Source of the DNA: Candidatus Krumholzibacteriia bacterium
GTDB lineage: Bacteria; Krumholzibacteriota; Krumholzibacteriia; LZORAL124-64-63
Length of the DNA: 7,474 bases
Assembly (NCBI GenBank): GCA_030643455.1
Contig: DAOWLV010000147.1
Coordinates: 1-7,474, forward strand
Reading direction: 5' to 3'
In this document: positions 1-6,754 of the stretch, in pieces
How the letters are laid out: each line of letters begins with the position of its first letter
Numbering within the stretch: the first letter of the stretch is position 1
Program-made: the position numbers and the translations under genes
Notes under the pieces: generated by a model
The model's database searches: none
What the model was told of the DNA's origin: nothing
What the model saw: only the letters and a program-made list of their open reading frames with translations

Positions 1-354
1 CTCCTTGCAATCGATACATAGACGGGTGTAGGGCAATCGTTTCAGGCGGGCCAGCCCGATGGCCTGGGTGCATTCCTGGCACTTGCCGTAACTGCCGTCC
101 TCGATCCGGCCCAGGGCCTCTTCTATGTTATAGAGATATCGTCCTTCGGTGTTGGCGAACTTGATGGTGGTTTCATACTGGAACTCGTCCGAGCCCTGAT
201 CCGCCATGTGGTTCGAGTGGGATTTGCCCGCCTCCAGCCCCGATTGGTCGTCGGTGTGTTTGATGATCTTTTCATGCTTGGCCAGAGATGTCGTCACCCG
301 CTCCTTCTCCGCGGTGAGCAATTTCCTGAATCTCTGCAGCTCGGTTTTGCGCAT
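1..354 (-). CDS. DksA/TraR-family zinc-finger protein (partial, C-terminus off the left edge)
   Basis: The visible 118 residues start at an ATG at 354, preceded by a strong GGAGGG five bases upstream (360-365). The N-terminal third is charged and helical, as in the coiled coil of DksA/TraR proteins. A segment with Asn48-His49 and Asp52/Asp56 precedes a C4 zinc finger, C92-x2-C95 ... C113-x2-C116, with the family-typical run D86-G-S-Y-G-K-C between coil and finger. Proteins of this family bind the RNA polymerase secondary channel or are less-studied relatives such as Bacillus YlyA and YteA. The tip acidic pair is spaced DxxxD, not the DxxDxA of Escherichia coli DksA, so I place it in the general DksA/TraR group and give no gene symbol. 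It lies 21 bases after ileS, so the two are probably co-transcribed. The reading frame is still open at base 1; probably only a short tail is missing. Family assignment is firm, exact role is not. Confidence 0.9.
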   Translation of the reverse strand, partial: MRKTELQRFRKLLTAEKERVTTSLAKHEKIIKHTDDQSGLEAGKSHSNHMADQGSDEFQYETTIKFANTEGRYLYNIEEALGRIEDGSYGKCQECTQAIGLARLKRLPYTRLCIDCKE

Positions 355-375
355 GGGGTCCCTCCCCTTCAGGCA

Positions 376-3300
376 TCAGACCTTGTCCAGGGCGATGCCG
401 ATTTCATTGTCATCGATCTTGAATGTGTCTTTATAAGCCAATTCCCCGTTTGAAGCAACGTCAAGGGCAAGGGTTTCGGTGGTGATTCGCTCGGAAAACC
501 GTGAAACCGCCACCAGGACTGCCTCAGGACCGCTAATGGCCAATTTGATCCGGTCAGAAACTTCCAACCCGCTTTTCTTGCGCAGATTCTGGACCTTGTT
601 GATGATCTCCCGGGCCAGCCCCTCCTGTATCAGGTCCTCCGTCAGGGTCGTGTCCACCGCCACGGTCAACCCCTGTCCGCCGGTGGCCACGAAGGAACCC
701 ACCCCCTCTTCTTCCACGATCACCTCTTCGAAGGTGAAATCGACGTCTTCTCCCTCGAAATCCAGGGCAACCCGGCCATCGGCGCGAAGAGTCATGATTT
801 CCGCCGGGGTCATGGAGGTGATGCGCTTGGCCGCCAGAGGGGAACGTTTGCCGAACCGGGGTCCCAGGGCGCGGAAATTGGCCTTGGCCGACAGATTCGC
901 GATCTCGCGGGGATCGGCGACCGTGGCCACCTCCTTGACGTTCAATTCACCGGCGATATAACCGGTCAAGAGTTCATCCGCCATCAACCGGGTCACGCGG
1001 TCGTCGTCCGCGTGCATGACCAGCTTGCCCAGGGGTTGCCGGGTCTTGAGGGCCGCTTTCTGGCGCAGACTGCGACCCAGCCCCACCACGATCTGGGCCG
1101 CAGCCATGGATTTTTCCAACCCCTCGTCGATCCGGGATTCGTCCGCCACGGGGAAATCCTCCAGATGCACGGATCGGTGGGGATCGGCGTGGGCGGTCAG
1201 GGCACGGAAAATCTCCTCCGCCACAAATGGAATGAACGGAGCCAGCAGGCGCAGGCTGGATTCCAGAACGGTGTGAAGCGTGGTGAAGGCAGCCCGTTTG
1301 TCGGCGGTCATCTCCCCCTTCCAGAACCGGCGGCGGCTGAGCCTGAGGTACCAGTTGCTCACATCGTCCTGGAAAAAGGTGCCGATGGTCTTGGCCGCCC
1401 GGGTCAGGTGCAGCGATTCGAGGTCGGCGGTCACCGACCGGGTCACGCTCTGCAGGCGGCTGAGAATCCAGTGGTCCAGCTTGTCGAGTTCCAGGTCGCC
1501 ACCTTCGGCAGGCGTGAACCCGTCGAGATTGGCGTAGAGCGAAAAGAAGTTGTAGGTATTCTCGAGCGTGGCCAGGAGCTTGCGCTGGGCTTCCTTCACT
1601 CCCTCCCCGTCGAAACGGGTGGTGGTCCAGACCGGACTGCAGGTGACCATGTACCAGCGCAGCGGATCAGCGCCCACGGTGCGCATGATTTCCATGGGGT
1701 TCACGGTGTTCCCCAGGCTCTTGGACATCTTCTTGCCCTTGCCGTCCAGGATCAGCTCGTTCACGAGGCAACTCTTGTAGCTGCTGGTCCCCTTCAGGAA
1801 GGTGCTGATGACCAGCATGGTGTAGAACCAGCCACGCGTCTGGTCGATGCCCTCACTGATGAAATCAGCGGGGAACTGGCTTTCGAACAGCTCCTTGTTC
1901 TCGAAGGGATAGTGGTACTGGGCGAAGGGCATGCTGCCGGAATCGAACCAGGCATCGATGACCTCACTGGTCCTCCGCATGGTTCCCGAGCAAACGTCGG
2001 CTGTGCAGTCGAAGGTGATGTCGTCCACGTGGGGCCGGTGCAGATCGAGCTCCGAATGGTCGTTGCCCGTCAGTTCGCTCAGGTCCGCGCGGCAGGTGGG
2101 AACATGCTGATGCCCGCAATCGTCGCAGATCCAGATGTTCAGCGGCGTACCCCAGAACCGGTTCCGGCTCAGGCTCCAGTCGATGTTGCCGGCCAACCAG
2201 TTGCCGAACCGGCCGCTGCCGACCTCGGGCGGGGCCCACGTGATCGCCTTGTTGGCCTCGACCAGCTGATCCCGCATGGAACTGGTCTTGATGAACCAGC
2301 TCGGGGTGGCAAAGTAGATCAGCGGGTTGTCGCAGCGGTCATGGTAGGGATAATCATGGCTGTAGGTTTCTTCCCGCAGCAGTTTGCCCTCGGCCTGCAG
2401 ATGTTTGATGATCTTCCGGTCGGCCTTCTTGACGTGCAGCCCCGCCCAGGGCGTGACCTCTTCGGTGAATTGACCGTTGGCATCGACAGGTTTGAAGAAG
2501 GCCAGTTTTTCCCGTTTGCCGATCTGGTAATCGTCTTCGCCGAAAGCCGGAGCCATGTGGACGATGCCGGTACCCGAATCGAGGGTCACGAAATCAGCCT
2601 CGACCACCACGAAAGCCCTCTGGCCATCGGTGGAAACGAAAGGCAGCAGTTGTTCGTAGGTGCGGCCGATCAGGTCGGCGCCCTTGAATTTTTCCAGGAC
2701 CTCGGTCGGCACCTCGGGATCCAGCACACCCAGCCGGGCTTCGGCCAGGATCAGGATTTCCTCGCCGTGACGTACGCGCACGTAGTCGAAATCGACGCCG
2801 ACGGCCAACGCCACATTCGAAGGAAGAGTCCAGGGGGTGGTGGTCCAGGTCAGGAAATATTCATCCCCATCCGAGGCCTTCAATTTGACGAAGATGCTCG
2901 GATCGTTGACGGTACGATAGCTGTTGGCCATCTCGTGGCTGGAGATCGGCGTGGCGCAGACAGGGCAGTAGGGCACGACCTTGTGCCCCTTGTAGAGCAT
3001 GCCGGCGGCGTGGAACCGGCTGAGGATCCACCAGACCGTCTCGATGTAGTTGTTGTCGTAGGTGATGTAGGGATCGTCCAGATCGACCCAGTAGCCCAGG
3101 CGCTCGGTGAATTCGTCCCAATCCGTCTTGCAGGACCAGACACTCTCGCGGCACTTCTCGTTGAACGACACAAGCCCGAAATCCTGGATGGCCTGGGCGC
3201 CCTGGATACCGAGTATTTTCTCCACGGCCCGTTCGACCGGCAGGCCGTGGGTGTCCCAACCCGCCTTGCGCACCACCCGGTGTCCGGTCATGGTCTTGAA

Positions 3301-3543
3301 CCGGCACATGACGTCCTTGCACAGCCGGGCCATGACGTGGTGCACGCCGGGCAGGCCGTTGGCCGTCGGGGGCCCCTCGTAGAACACCCATTCCGGCGAA
3401 CCGGCCCGCTGGGCGATACTGCGCCGGAAGGTGTCGTCTTCCTTCCAGAAACCGCTGATCAGTTCCTCGGAATGGGAATCGTGGAATTTACTGGCCAGGG
3501 CAGGATAAGTGGGTTTGCTGTCCCCGGATGGAGTGTTGGCCAT
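376..3543 (-). CDS. ileS: Isoleucyl-tRNA synthetase, type 2 (IleRS2) with swapped GVHH signature
   Basis: Charges tRNA-Ile with isoleucine in the cytoplasm and edits misactivated valine. From the ATG at 3543 it is 1055 residues, typical of the long, eukaryote-like type 2. Seen in order: active-site signature G66-V-H-H69, GWDTHGLP (95-102), CP1 editing domain with the Thr-rich W233-TTTPWT segment and H329-MAPAFGEDD, a putative metal site C473-x2-C476 with C513-x4-C518, K605-MSKS, and the anticodon-binding helical domain with WYLRLSRRRFW (731-741). The normal HxGH signature is replaced by GxHH. The frame stays open to a TTG at 3591, adding 16 residues; I prefer the ATG because the family usually starts near here, but neither start has a good Shine-Dalgarno (AAGGA lies 12 bases before the ATG). 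It follows PNP by 58 bases and precedes the dksA-like gene by 21. No T-box leader is seen. Function is near certain; the start is less so. Confidence 0.97.
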   Translation of the reverse strand: MANTPSGDSKPTYPALASKFHDSHSEELISGFWKEDDTFRRSIAQRAGSPEWVFYEGPPTANGLPGVHHVMARLCKDVMCRFKTMTGHRVVRKAGWDTHGLPVERAVEKILGIQGAQAIQDFGLVSFNEKCRESVWSCKTDWDEFTERLGYWVDLDDPYITYDNNYIETVWWILSRFHAAGMLYKGHKVVPYCPVCATPISSHEMANSYRTVNDPSIFVKLKASDGDEYFLTWTTTPWTLPSNVALAVGVDFDYVRVRHGEEILILAEARLGVLDPEVPTEVLEKFKGADLIGRTYEQLLPFVSTDGQRAFVVVEADFVTLDSGTGIVHMAPAFGEDDYQIGKREKLAFFKPVDANGQFTEEVTPWAGLHVKKADRKIIKHLQAEGKLLREETYSHDYPYHDRCDNPLIYFATPSWFIKTSSMRDQLVEANKAITWAPPEVGSGRFGNWLAGNIDWSLSRNRFWGTPLNIWICDDCGHQHVPTCRADLSELTGNDHSELDLHRPHVDDITFDCTADVCSGTMRRTSEVIDAWFDSGSMPFAQYHYPFENKELFESQFPADFISEGIDQTRGWFYTMLVISTFLKGTSSYKSCLVNELILDGKGKKMSKSLGNTVNPMEIMRTVGADPLRWYMVTCSPVWTTTRFDGEGVKEAQRKLLATLENTYNFFSLYANLDGFTPAEGGDLELDKLDHWILSRLQSVTRSVTADLESLHLTRAAKTIGTFFQDDVSNWYLRLSRRRFWKGEMTADKRAAFTTLHTVLESSLRLLAPFIPFVAEEIFRALTAHADPHRSVHLEDFPVADESRIDEGLEKSMAAAQIVVGLGRSLRQKAALKTRQPLGKLVMHADDDRVTRLMADELLTGYIAGELNVKEVATVADPREIANLSAKANFRALGPRFGKRSPLAAKRITSMTPAEIMTLRADGRVALDFEGEDVDFTFEEVIVEEEGVGSFVATGGQGLTVAVDTTLTEDLIQEGLAREIINKVQNLRKKSGLEVSDRIKLAISGPEAVLVAVSRFSERITTETLALDVASNGELAYKDTFKIDDNEIGIALDKV
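3337..3348 (-). other. Class I synthetase signature in swapped form, GVHH
   Basis: These four codons encode Gly-Val-His-His in the position of the class I HIGH (HxGH) motif, flanked by the typical PPTANGLP and VMAR residues. The first and third positions are exchanged relative to HxGH. The second signature motif, KMSKS, is intact at 1717-1731. Confidence 0.9.
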
Positions 3544-3601
3544 CGTTCCGTATTGTCCTTTGGCGGTTGGATCGGTACTTGCCTTTTTCAACCAGCTCGT
3601 A

Positions 3602-4429
3602 TCAAAGAGTCACATTTTTCAAAAAACCGGTCACCAGAGCCTCGAGAGCGGGCTGGGCAGCGTTGGCCACCTTGATGATCGCCTCCACGTTGGCCGGGTG
3701 CAGAGCGTCGGGGAAGCAGGCGTCGGTGATCACCGACAGGCCGAGCACCCTCATGCCACCGTGCACGGCGGCCAGACACTCCGGTACACTGGACATTCCC
3801 ACCGTATCGGCGCCGATGGTGCGCAGGAACCGGTATTCTGCCCCCGTTTCCAGGTTCGGGCCCGCGACCGCGGCATAGACCACCTTTTTCAGGGGTATCT
3901 TCAGATCCAGGGCCACCTTTTCCATCGTGGCCAAAAATTCCCGGTCGTAGGGTTCAGACATGTCCGGGAACCTGGGGCCCAGACGGTCATCGTTCCAGCC
4001 GATCAAAGGGTTGTCGCCCATCAGGTTGATGTGATCGGTCATGACCGTGATATCTCCCGGCCCGTGCTGGGGGTTCATGCCGCCGACCGCGTTGCTCATC
4101 AGCAGGGCCTCACAGCCCAGAGCCTTCATCACCCGCACCGGCAGGGTGATCTGCTGCATGCTGTAGCCCTCGTAATAGTGGACCCGGCCCTGCATGGCAA
4201 CGATCTTCCGGCCCCCCAGTTTGCCGAAAACCAGGTTGCCGTCATGGCTGGTGGCCGTGGATTCCACGAAGTGGGGCAAATCACCGTAGGGAATGGAACA
4301 GACCGCTTCGATGCTGTGCCCCAGTTCGCCCAGGCCCGTCCCCAGGATCAGGCCGAACTCCGGCTCGAAATCGGTCTTTGTGCGGATGAAGCCGGCGGCT
4401 TCGGCAATCTGCTGCCACATGTCGTTCAA
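3602..4429 (-). CDS. Purine nucleoside phosphorylase, trimeric PNP family (Asp at the base-specificity position)
   Basis: Cleaves purine nucleosides with phosphate to the free base and (deoxy)ribose 1-phosphate in purine salvage. The 275 residues match the trimeric (human/PunA-like) family: phosphate site G30-TGLG, G81-R-V-H-Y-Y-E-G-Y, N113-AVGGMN, base-site loop A189-GPNLET with Glu194 (human Glu201), and M212-SSVPE. The position of human Asn243, which selects 6-oxopurines, is Asp236 here (LSVITD). The start is a TTG at 4429: GGAGGG lies five bases upstream, whereas the next in-frame ATG at 4420 would have a 14-base spacing. It starts a new unit after the divIVA terminator and ends 58 bases before ileS. 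The pairing with ileS is not metabolically obvious. Family is secure; substrate preference (inosine/guanosine or also adenosine) is open, so no symbol is given. Confidence 0.95.
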   Translation of the reverse strand: MNDMWQQIAEAAGFIRTKTDFEPEFGLILGTGLGELGHSIEAVCSIPYGDLPHFVESTATSHDGNLVFGKLGGRKIVAMQGRVHYYEGYSMQQITLPVRVMKALGCEALLMSNAVGGMNPQHGPGDITVMTDHINLMGDNPLIGWNDDRLGPRFPDMSEPYDREFLATMEKVALDLKIPLKKVVYAAVAGPNLETGAEYRFLRTIGADTVGMSSVPECLAAVHGGMRVLGLSVITDACFPDALHPANVEAIIKVANAAQPALEALVTGFLKNVTL

Positions 4430-4434
4430 AACGA

Positions 4435-4440
4435 CCCTCC
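4435..4440 (-). promoter_or_regulatory. Shine-Dalgarno that selects the TTG start of PNP
   Basis: GGAGGG on the minus strand, five bases before the TTG at 4429 and 14 bases before the in-frame ATG at 4420. The spacing favours TTG. Confidence 0.75.
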
Positions 4441-4444
4441 AGGT

Positions 4445-4473
4445 ATAAAATACGGTTTTCAGGAACGAGACAA
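4445..4473 (-). promoter_or_regulatory. Candidate sigma70-type promoter for PNP-ileS-dksA
   Basis: On the minus strand TTGTCT (4473-4468) and TTTTAT (4450-4445) are separated by 17 bases; each matches 4 of 6 consensus bases. It lies between the divIVA terminator and the PNP Shine-Dalgarno, in an AT-rich patch that stands out locally. The implied leader would be very short, which weakens the case. The position, rather than the match quality, is the main support. Confidence 0.35.
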
Positions 4474-4501
4474 ACTAACATGGCCTCCCCGGCCCACCAA
4501 G

Positions 4502-4529
4502 AAAAAAGCGGGAATCCGTGGATTCCCGC
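4502..4529 (-). terminator. Rho-independent terminator after divIVA
   Basis: Minus-strand stem GCGGGAAT(CC)/(GG)ATTCCCGC at 4508-4529 with a small loop, followed directly by six T residues (4507-4502). The T run lies only on the minus-strand side, so it ends transcription coming from divIVA, about 77 bases after its stop codon. It separates the ATPase-yggS-yggT-divIVA unit from PNP-ileS-dksA. Confidence 0.85.
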
Positions 4530-4569
4530 CATTCTCCGCAGTGAGATTGAGGATTTTCCGCCGTACCGG

Positions 4570-4592
4570 GCGCCAGGACCCGGTCCCGGCGC
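4570..4592 (-). other. GC-rich stem-loop just after the divIVA stop
   Basis: GCGCCGGGAC and GTCCTGGCGC form a ten-pair stem with one G-U wobble and a three-base loop, 13 bases after the divIVA stop. There is no T run after it, so it is not a terminator on its own. It may protect the 3' end of the message or help the terminator 40 bases downstream. Confidence 0.5.
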
Positions 4593-4605
4593 TCGTCTCT
4601 TTCGG

Positions 4606-5643
4606 TCAGTTGTTGTCCTTGTCGGTACCCACGGTCACCGGTTCCTCGCCGTTGGTCATCACCGGTCCATCTGCCAGGGAGGGTTCATGGTCTTTTGATC
4701 CGTGGTCGGTGGATGATTCGCTGTCCTTCGACTCGGGTTCATCATGGGTCTCAGCCAGGGACTCGGAGACCAGGTCGGCGATGGATCCCGAGGCATCATC
4801 ATCGTCCTGCCTGCCGGCACCCGTGTCGTAGTCCCGCCAGATATCCTTTTCCACCGATGTGGCGGGGATGGCCACTTCCGGCTTTTCCTCCACGCTGTCG
4901 GCGACTTCTTCGTCGATTGGAGGCAGGTCGCGGGGAGCGGACGGATCGCCCTCGATCCGGTTTCTCGCGGCAAAGGGGTCCAAATCCTTGGCCGGTTTCG
5001 GAGCCTCTTCAATGGTTGCCTCCGGGGCGGCGACTGGAGTTGGCATCGGGGTCGGCAGCGGAGTTGATTTCGGAGCCGCATGATGGGACGCCTTGGGGAT
5101 GTAGGTCGGGGTCGGGTCGGATTTCCGGCGGGAATTCCCGGCGGTGGCCACGACTGAATCGACGATATCGGTCAGTCGATTGTCCAGATCCTCGAAATCG
5201 CTCTCATGGGTCTCGACAAACTGGATCTGGGCCTGGGCCAGGGACTTGAACCGGGCCAGGTAGTTTTCCTTTTCCTTGCGCAACCCGATGATTTCGCGGC
5301 GCAGTTCCTCGGTCCGCAGACGGCATTCCTCGAGGATACGCTGGGCCTGCATTTCGGCATCCTGGACGATCAGTTCGCCCTTTTTGCTCGCGTTCTCACG
5401 GGTTTCCTTCATGACGCGTTCGGCGGTCATCAGGGTATCCCGGAGATTTCGCTCCATGCCCTGGTACTCATGGATCTTGTCTTCCTGCTCCATGATCAGC
5501 TCTCGGATCTGCTTGTTGTCGACCAGTACGGTTTCGTACTCGTCAGCAAGAGTCGAGAGAAAGGCCCGGACTTCGTCACAATCGAAACCTCGGACCGCCT
5601 TGCGGAATTCCTGTTTGCGGACGTCGAGCGGCGTGATCCTCAT
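4606..5643 (-). CDS. divIVA: DivIVA-domain coiled-coil protein with long acidic C-terminal tail
   Basis: DivIVA-family proteins bind curved membrane at poles and septa and recruit division, polarity or cell-wall factors. The 345 residues open with the family signature TPLDVRKQEF...VRGFD-DEVRAFL (residues 4-29), matching the N-terminal lipid-binding domain; at the B. subtilis Phe17 position there is Val17, next to Lys15 and Arg18. Residues about 35-165 are a continuous charged, heptad-like coiled coil. From about 170 on the protein is low complexity: a Pro-Thr stretch (194-205), then an Asp/Glu/Ser-rich acidic tail to the end. The tail roughly doubles the length relative to the 164-residue B. 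subtilis protein. The ATG at 5643 has GGAGGAG six bases upstream; the frame stays open to 5781 but that would overlap yggT. It sits 86 bases after yggT and ends the first unit. Domain call is sure; the role in this organism (division, polarity or growth) is inferred. Confidence 0.9.
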   Translation of the reverse strand: MRITPLDVRKQEFRKAVRGFDCDEVRAFLSTLADEYETVLVDNKQIRELIMEQEDKIHEYQGMERNLRDTLMTAERVMKETRENASKKGELIVQDAEMQAQRILEECRLRTEELRREIIGLRKEKENYLARFKSLAQAQIQFVETHESDFEDLDNRLTDIVDSVVATAGNSRRKSDPTPTYIPKASHHAAPKSTPLPTPMPTPVAAPEATIEEAPKPAKDLDPFAARNRIEGDPSAPRDLPPIDEEVADSVEEKPEVAIPATSVEKDIWRDYDTGAGRQDDDDASGSIADLVSESLAETHDEPESKDSESSTDHGSKDHEPSLADGPVMTNGEEPVTVGTDKDNN

Positions 5644-5649
5644 GTCATT

Positions 5650-5656
5650 CTCCTCC
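5650..5656 (-). promoter_or_regulatory. Shine-Dalgarno that fixes the divIVA start
   Basis: GGAGGAG on the minus strand, six bases before the ATG at 5643. It decides this start over upstream in-frame candidates that run into yggT. Confidence 0.85.
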
Positions 5657-5729
5657 AACTGCGGATAACGGGCCTCGGGATCCGGATTGTCGGGTCGCAG
5701 CGGACCAGGCAAAAGTTCAACAATCCGTA

Positions 5730-5978
5730 TCAGATGCCAACTTGAACAATCAATCTCATGAGGAGTTTTATCAAGAGCCATGCCACGATGGGTGAAAGGT
5801 CGATACCACGCAGGGGAATGAGGGCTCGCAGGAAGCCCAGCACCGGTTCAGTCACCCGGATGACCATCAAAAGAATCTCGTTACGGGGCCTGGGGTTCAG
5901 CCAGCCCTGGATCACCCGGACGACGATCAGCCAGGAGTAGACCTGCAGAACGGCCACGAGAAGTTTCGTGATGGTCAT
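5730..5978 (-). CDS. yggT: YggT/YlmG-family small membrane protein
   Basis: An 82-residue integral membrane protein with one YGGT repeat. A hydrophobic segment at about residues 5-23 is followed by a short polar loop with NPRPRNE, then the family hallmark TEP-x3-FLRALIP (43-55) and RGIDLSPIVAWLL, which begins the second hydrophobic segment (about 60-80). Proteobacterial YggT is usually about twice as long with two repeats; single-repeat forms like this are typical of Gram-positive YlmG and plastid relatives, which are linked to division and nucleoid or thylakoid organisation. The ATG at 5978 has AAGG about eight bases upstream. It lies 43 bases after yggS and 86 before divIVA, the classical neighbourhood of this family. 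Molecular activity is unknown for the family. Confidence 0.92.
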   Translation of the reverse strand: MTITKLLVAVLQVYSWLIVVRVIQGWLNPRPRNEILLMVIRVTEPVLGFLRALIPLRGIDLSPIVAWLLIKLLMRLIVQVGI

Positions 5979-5990
5979 ATATCAACCTTT

Positions 5991-6009
5991 CCGGCCTGTT
6001 TCTGGCCGG
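5991..6009 (-). other. Small inverted repeat between yggS and yggT
   Basis: CCGGCC and GGCCGG, six pairs around a seven-base loop, lie between the yggS stop and the yggT Shine-Dalgarno. With no T run it is not a terminator. It could tune yggT translation or be chance in GC-rich DNA. Confidence 0.35.
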
Positions 6010-6021
6010 TGTATATCCAGA

Positions 6022-6744
6022 TCACCCCTGGCGGGGACCGAAAATGGCGCCGCCTATCCGGACCAGGGTGCTGCCTTCGGCGATGGCCGCCTCGAAATCA
6101 CCGCTCATGCCCATGCTCAACTCGGGCAGGGGCAAGCCGGAGGCCGTTCGGGTGTCTTCGGCCGTACGCCTGAGTGAGGCAAAACCCGTTCGCAGCTCGT
6201 CTTCTTGCGCGCCGTACTTCGCCATCCCCATCAGGCCCTGCAGATCAAGACCCGGAAGAGCGGCGATTCGGGCGGCAACGTCGGCGACCTCCACGGTAGC
6301 CAGACCCTGTTTCTGGGCCTCCCCGGAAATATTCACTTCCAGCAGGATGGTCTCGGTCCGACTTTCATCGCTTACCAGGCGGGACAGCTTTTCCGCCAGC
6401 TTGACTGAATCCACGCTGTGGAGCATATGAAAACGGCCGGCAGCCTTGCCGGCCTTGTTGCTCTGAAGATGTCCGATGAAGTGCCAGCGAAGGTTTCCGG
6501 CGGGAAGTCCGGCCGCCTCCAGCAGGCGCGCCAACTCCGGCTGCCGGTTCACCGCTTCGACGACCCTGTTTTCCCCCAGGTCCCACTGGCCGGCCCGGCA
6601 GGCCTCGACAACCATGGGCAGAGCAATCCGCTTGCTCACCGCCACCAGCCTGACCGCGTCATCAGGTCTTCCGGACCGATGGCAGGCCTCGGTGATCCTG
6701 TCACGGACCATCGCCAGACGTTCGGCCACCGGGCGGTCGGCCAT
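6022..6744 (-). CDS. yggS: YggS/YlmE/PROSC-family PLP homeostasis protein
   Basis: Cytoplasmic PLP-binding protein of the alanine-racemase-like barrel fold that buffers pyridoxal phosphate and affects amino-acid and vitamin B6 balance; it has no confirmed enzyme activity. The 240 residues carry all family blocks: LVAVSK with the PLP lysine K38, GENRV, WHFIGHLQSNK, HSVDS, EVNISGE-x-QKQGL, GLMGMA, and the C-terminal LSMGMSGDFEAAIAEGSTLVRIGGAIFG. I chose the ATG at 6744 because AGGA lies six bases upstream; a TTG two codons earlier would sit directly against that site. The site overlaps the stop codon of the ATPase gene, only eight bases away, so the two are likely translationally coupled. Gene order with yggT and divIVA is the usual one for this family. 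proC, often adjacent in other bacteria, is absent. Confidence 0.95.
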   Translation of the reverse strand: MADRPVAERLAMVRDRITEACHRSGRPDDAVRLVAVSKRIALPMVVEACRAGQWDLGENRVVEAVNRQPELARLLEAAGLPAGNLRWHFIGHLQSNKAGKAAGRFHMLHSVDSVKLAEKLSRLVSDESRTETILLEVNISGEAQKQGLATVEVADVAARIAALPGLDLQGLMGMAKYGAQEDELRTGFASLRRTAEDTRTASGLPLPELSMGMSGDFEAAIAEGSTLVRIGGAIFGPRQG

Positions 6745-6750
6745 ATCCAA

Positions 6751-6754
6751 TCCT
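6751..6754 (-). promoter_or_regulatory. Shine-Dalgarno for yggS overlapping the ATPase stop codon
   Basis: AGGA on the minus strand shares its first two bases with the TAG stop of the ATPase gene and sits six bases before the yggS ATG. This suggests coupling of the two genes. Confidence 0.6.

Noticed and set aside
1012..3675. Open reading frame of 887 codons on the plus strand, opposite ileS
   Set aside because: Its product is low in recognisable motifs and rich in Gly, Val, His, Gln and Pro, as expected of an antisense shadow in GC-rich DNA. The opposite strand encodes a full, motif-perfect IleRS.
4430..4605. Possible T-box or riboswitch leader before PNP-ileS
   Set aside because: No T-box sequence or riboswitch-like conserved core is visible, and the terminator in this stretch belongs to the upstream gene.
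3509..4831. Open reading frame of 440 codons on the plus strand across ileS start, PNP, the intergenic region and the divIVA end
   Set aside because: It runs antisense to three convincing genes and through a terminator, shows no domain, and has the same shadow composition.
5644..5729. Possible promoter in the 86-base yggT-divIVA gap
   Set aside because: I could not find a -35/-10 pair with acceptable spacing; TTGAAC near the yggT end has no matching -10.
5644..5781. N-terminal extension of DivIVA by 46 residues
   Set aside because: It would overlap yggT, lacks family similarity, and the ATG at 5643 has an excellent Shine-Dalgarno directly before the conserved DivIVA N-terminus.
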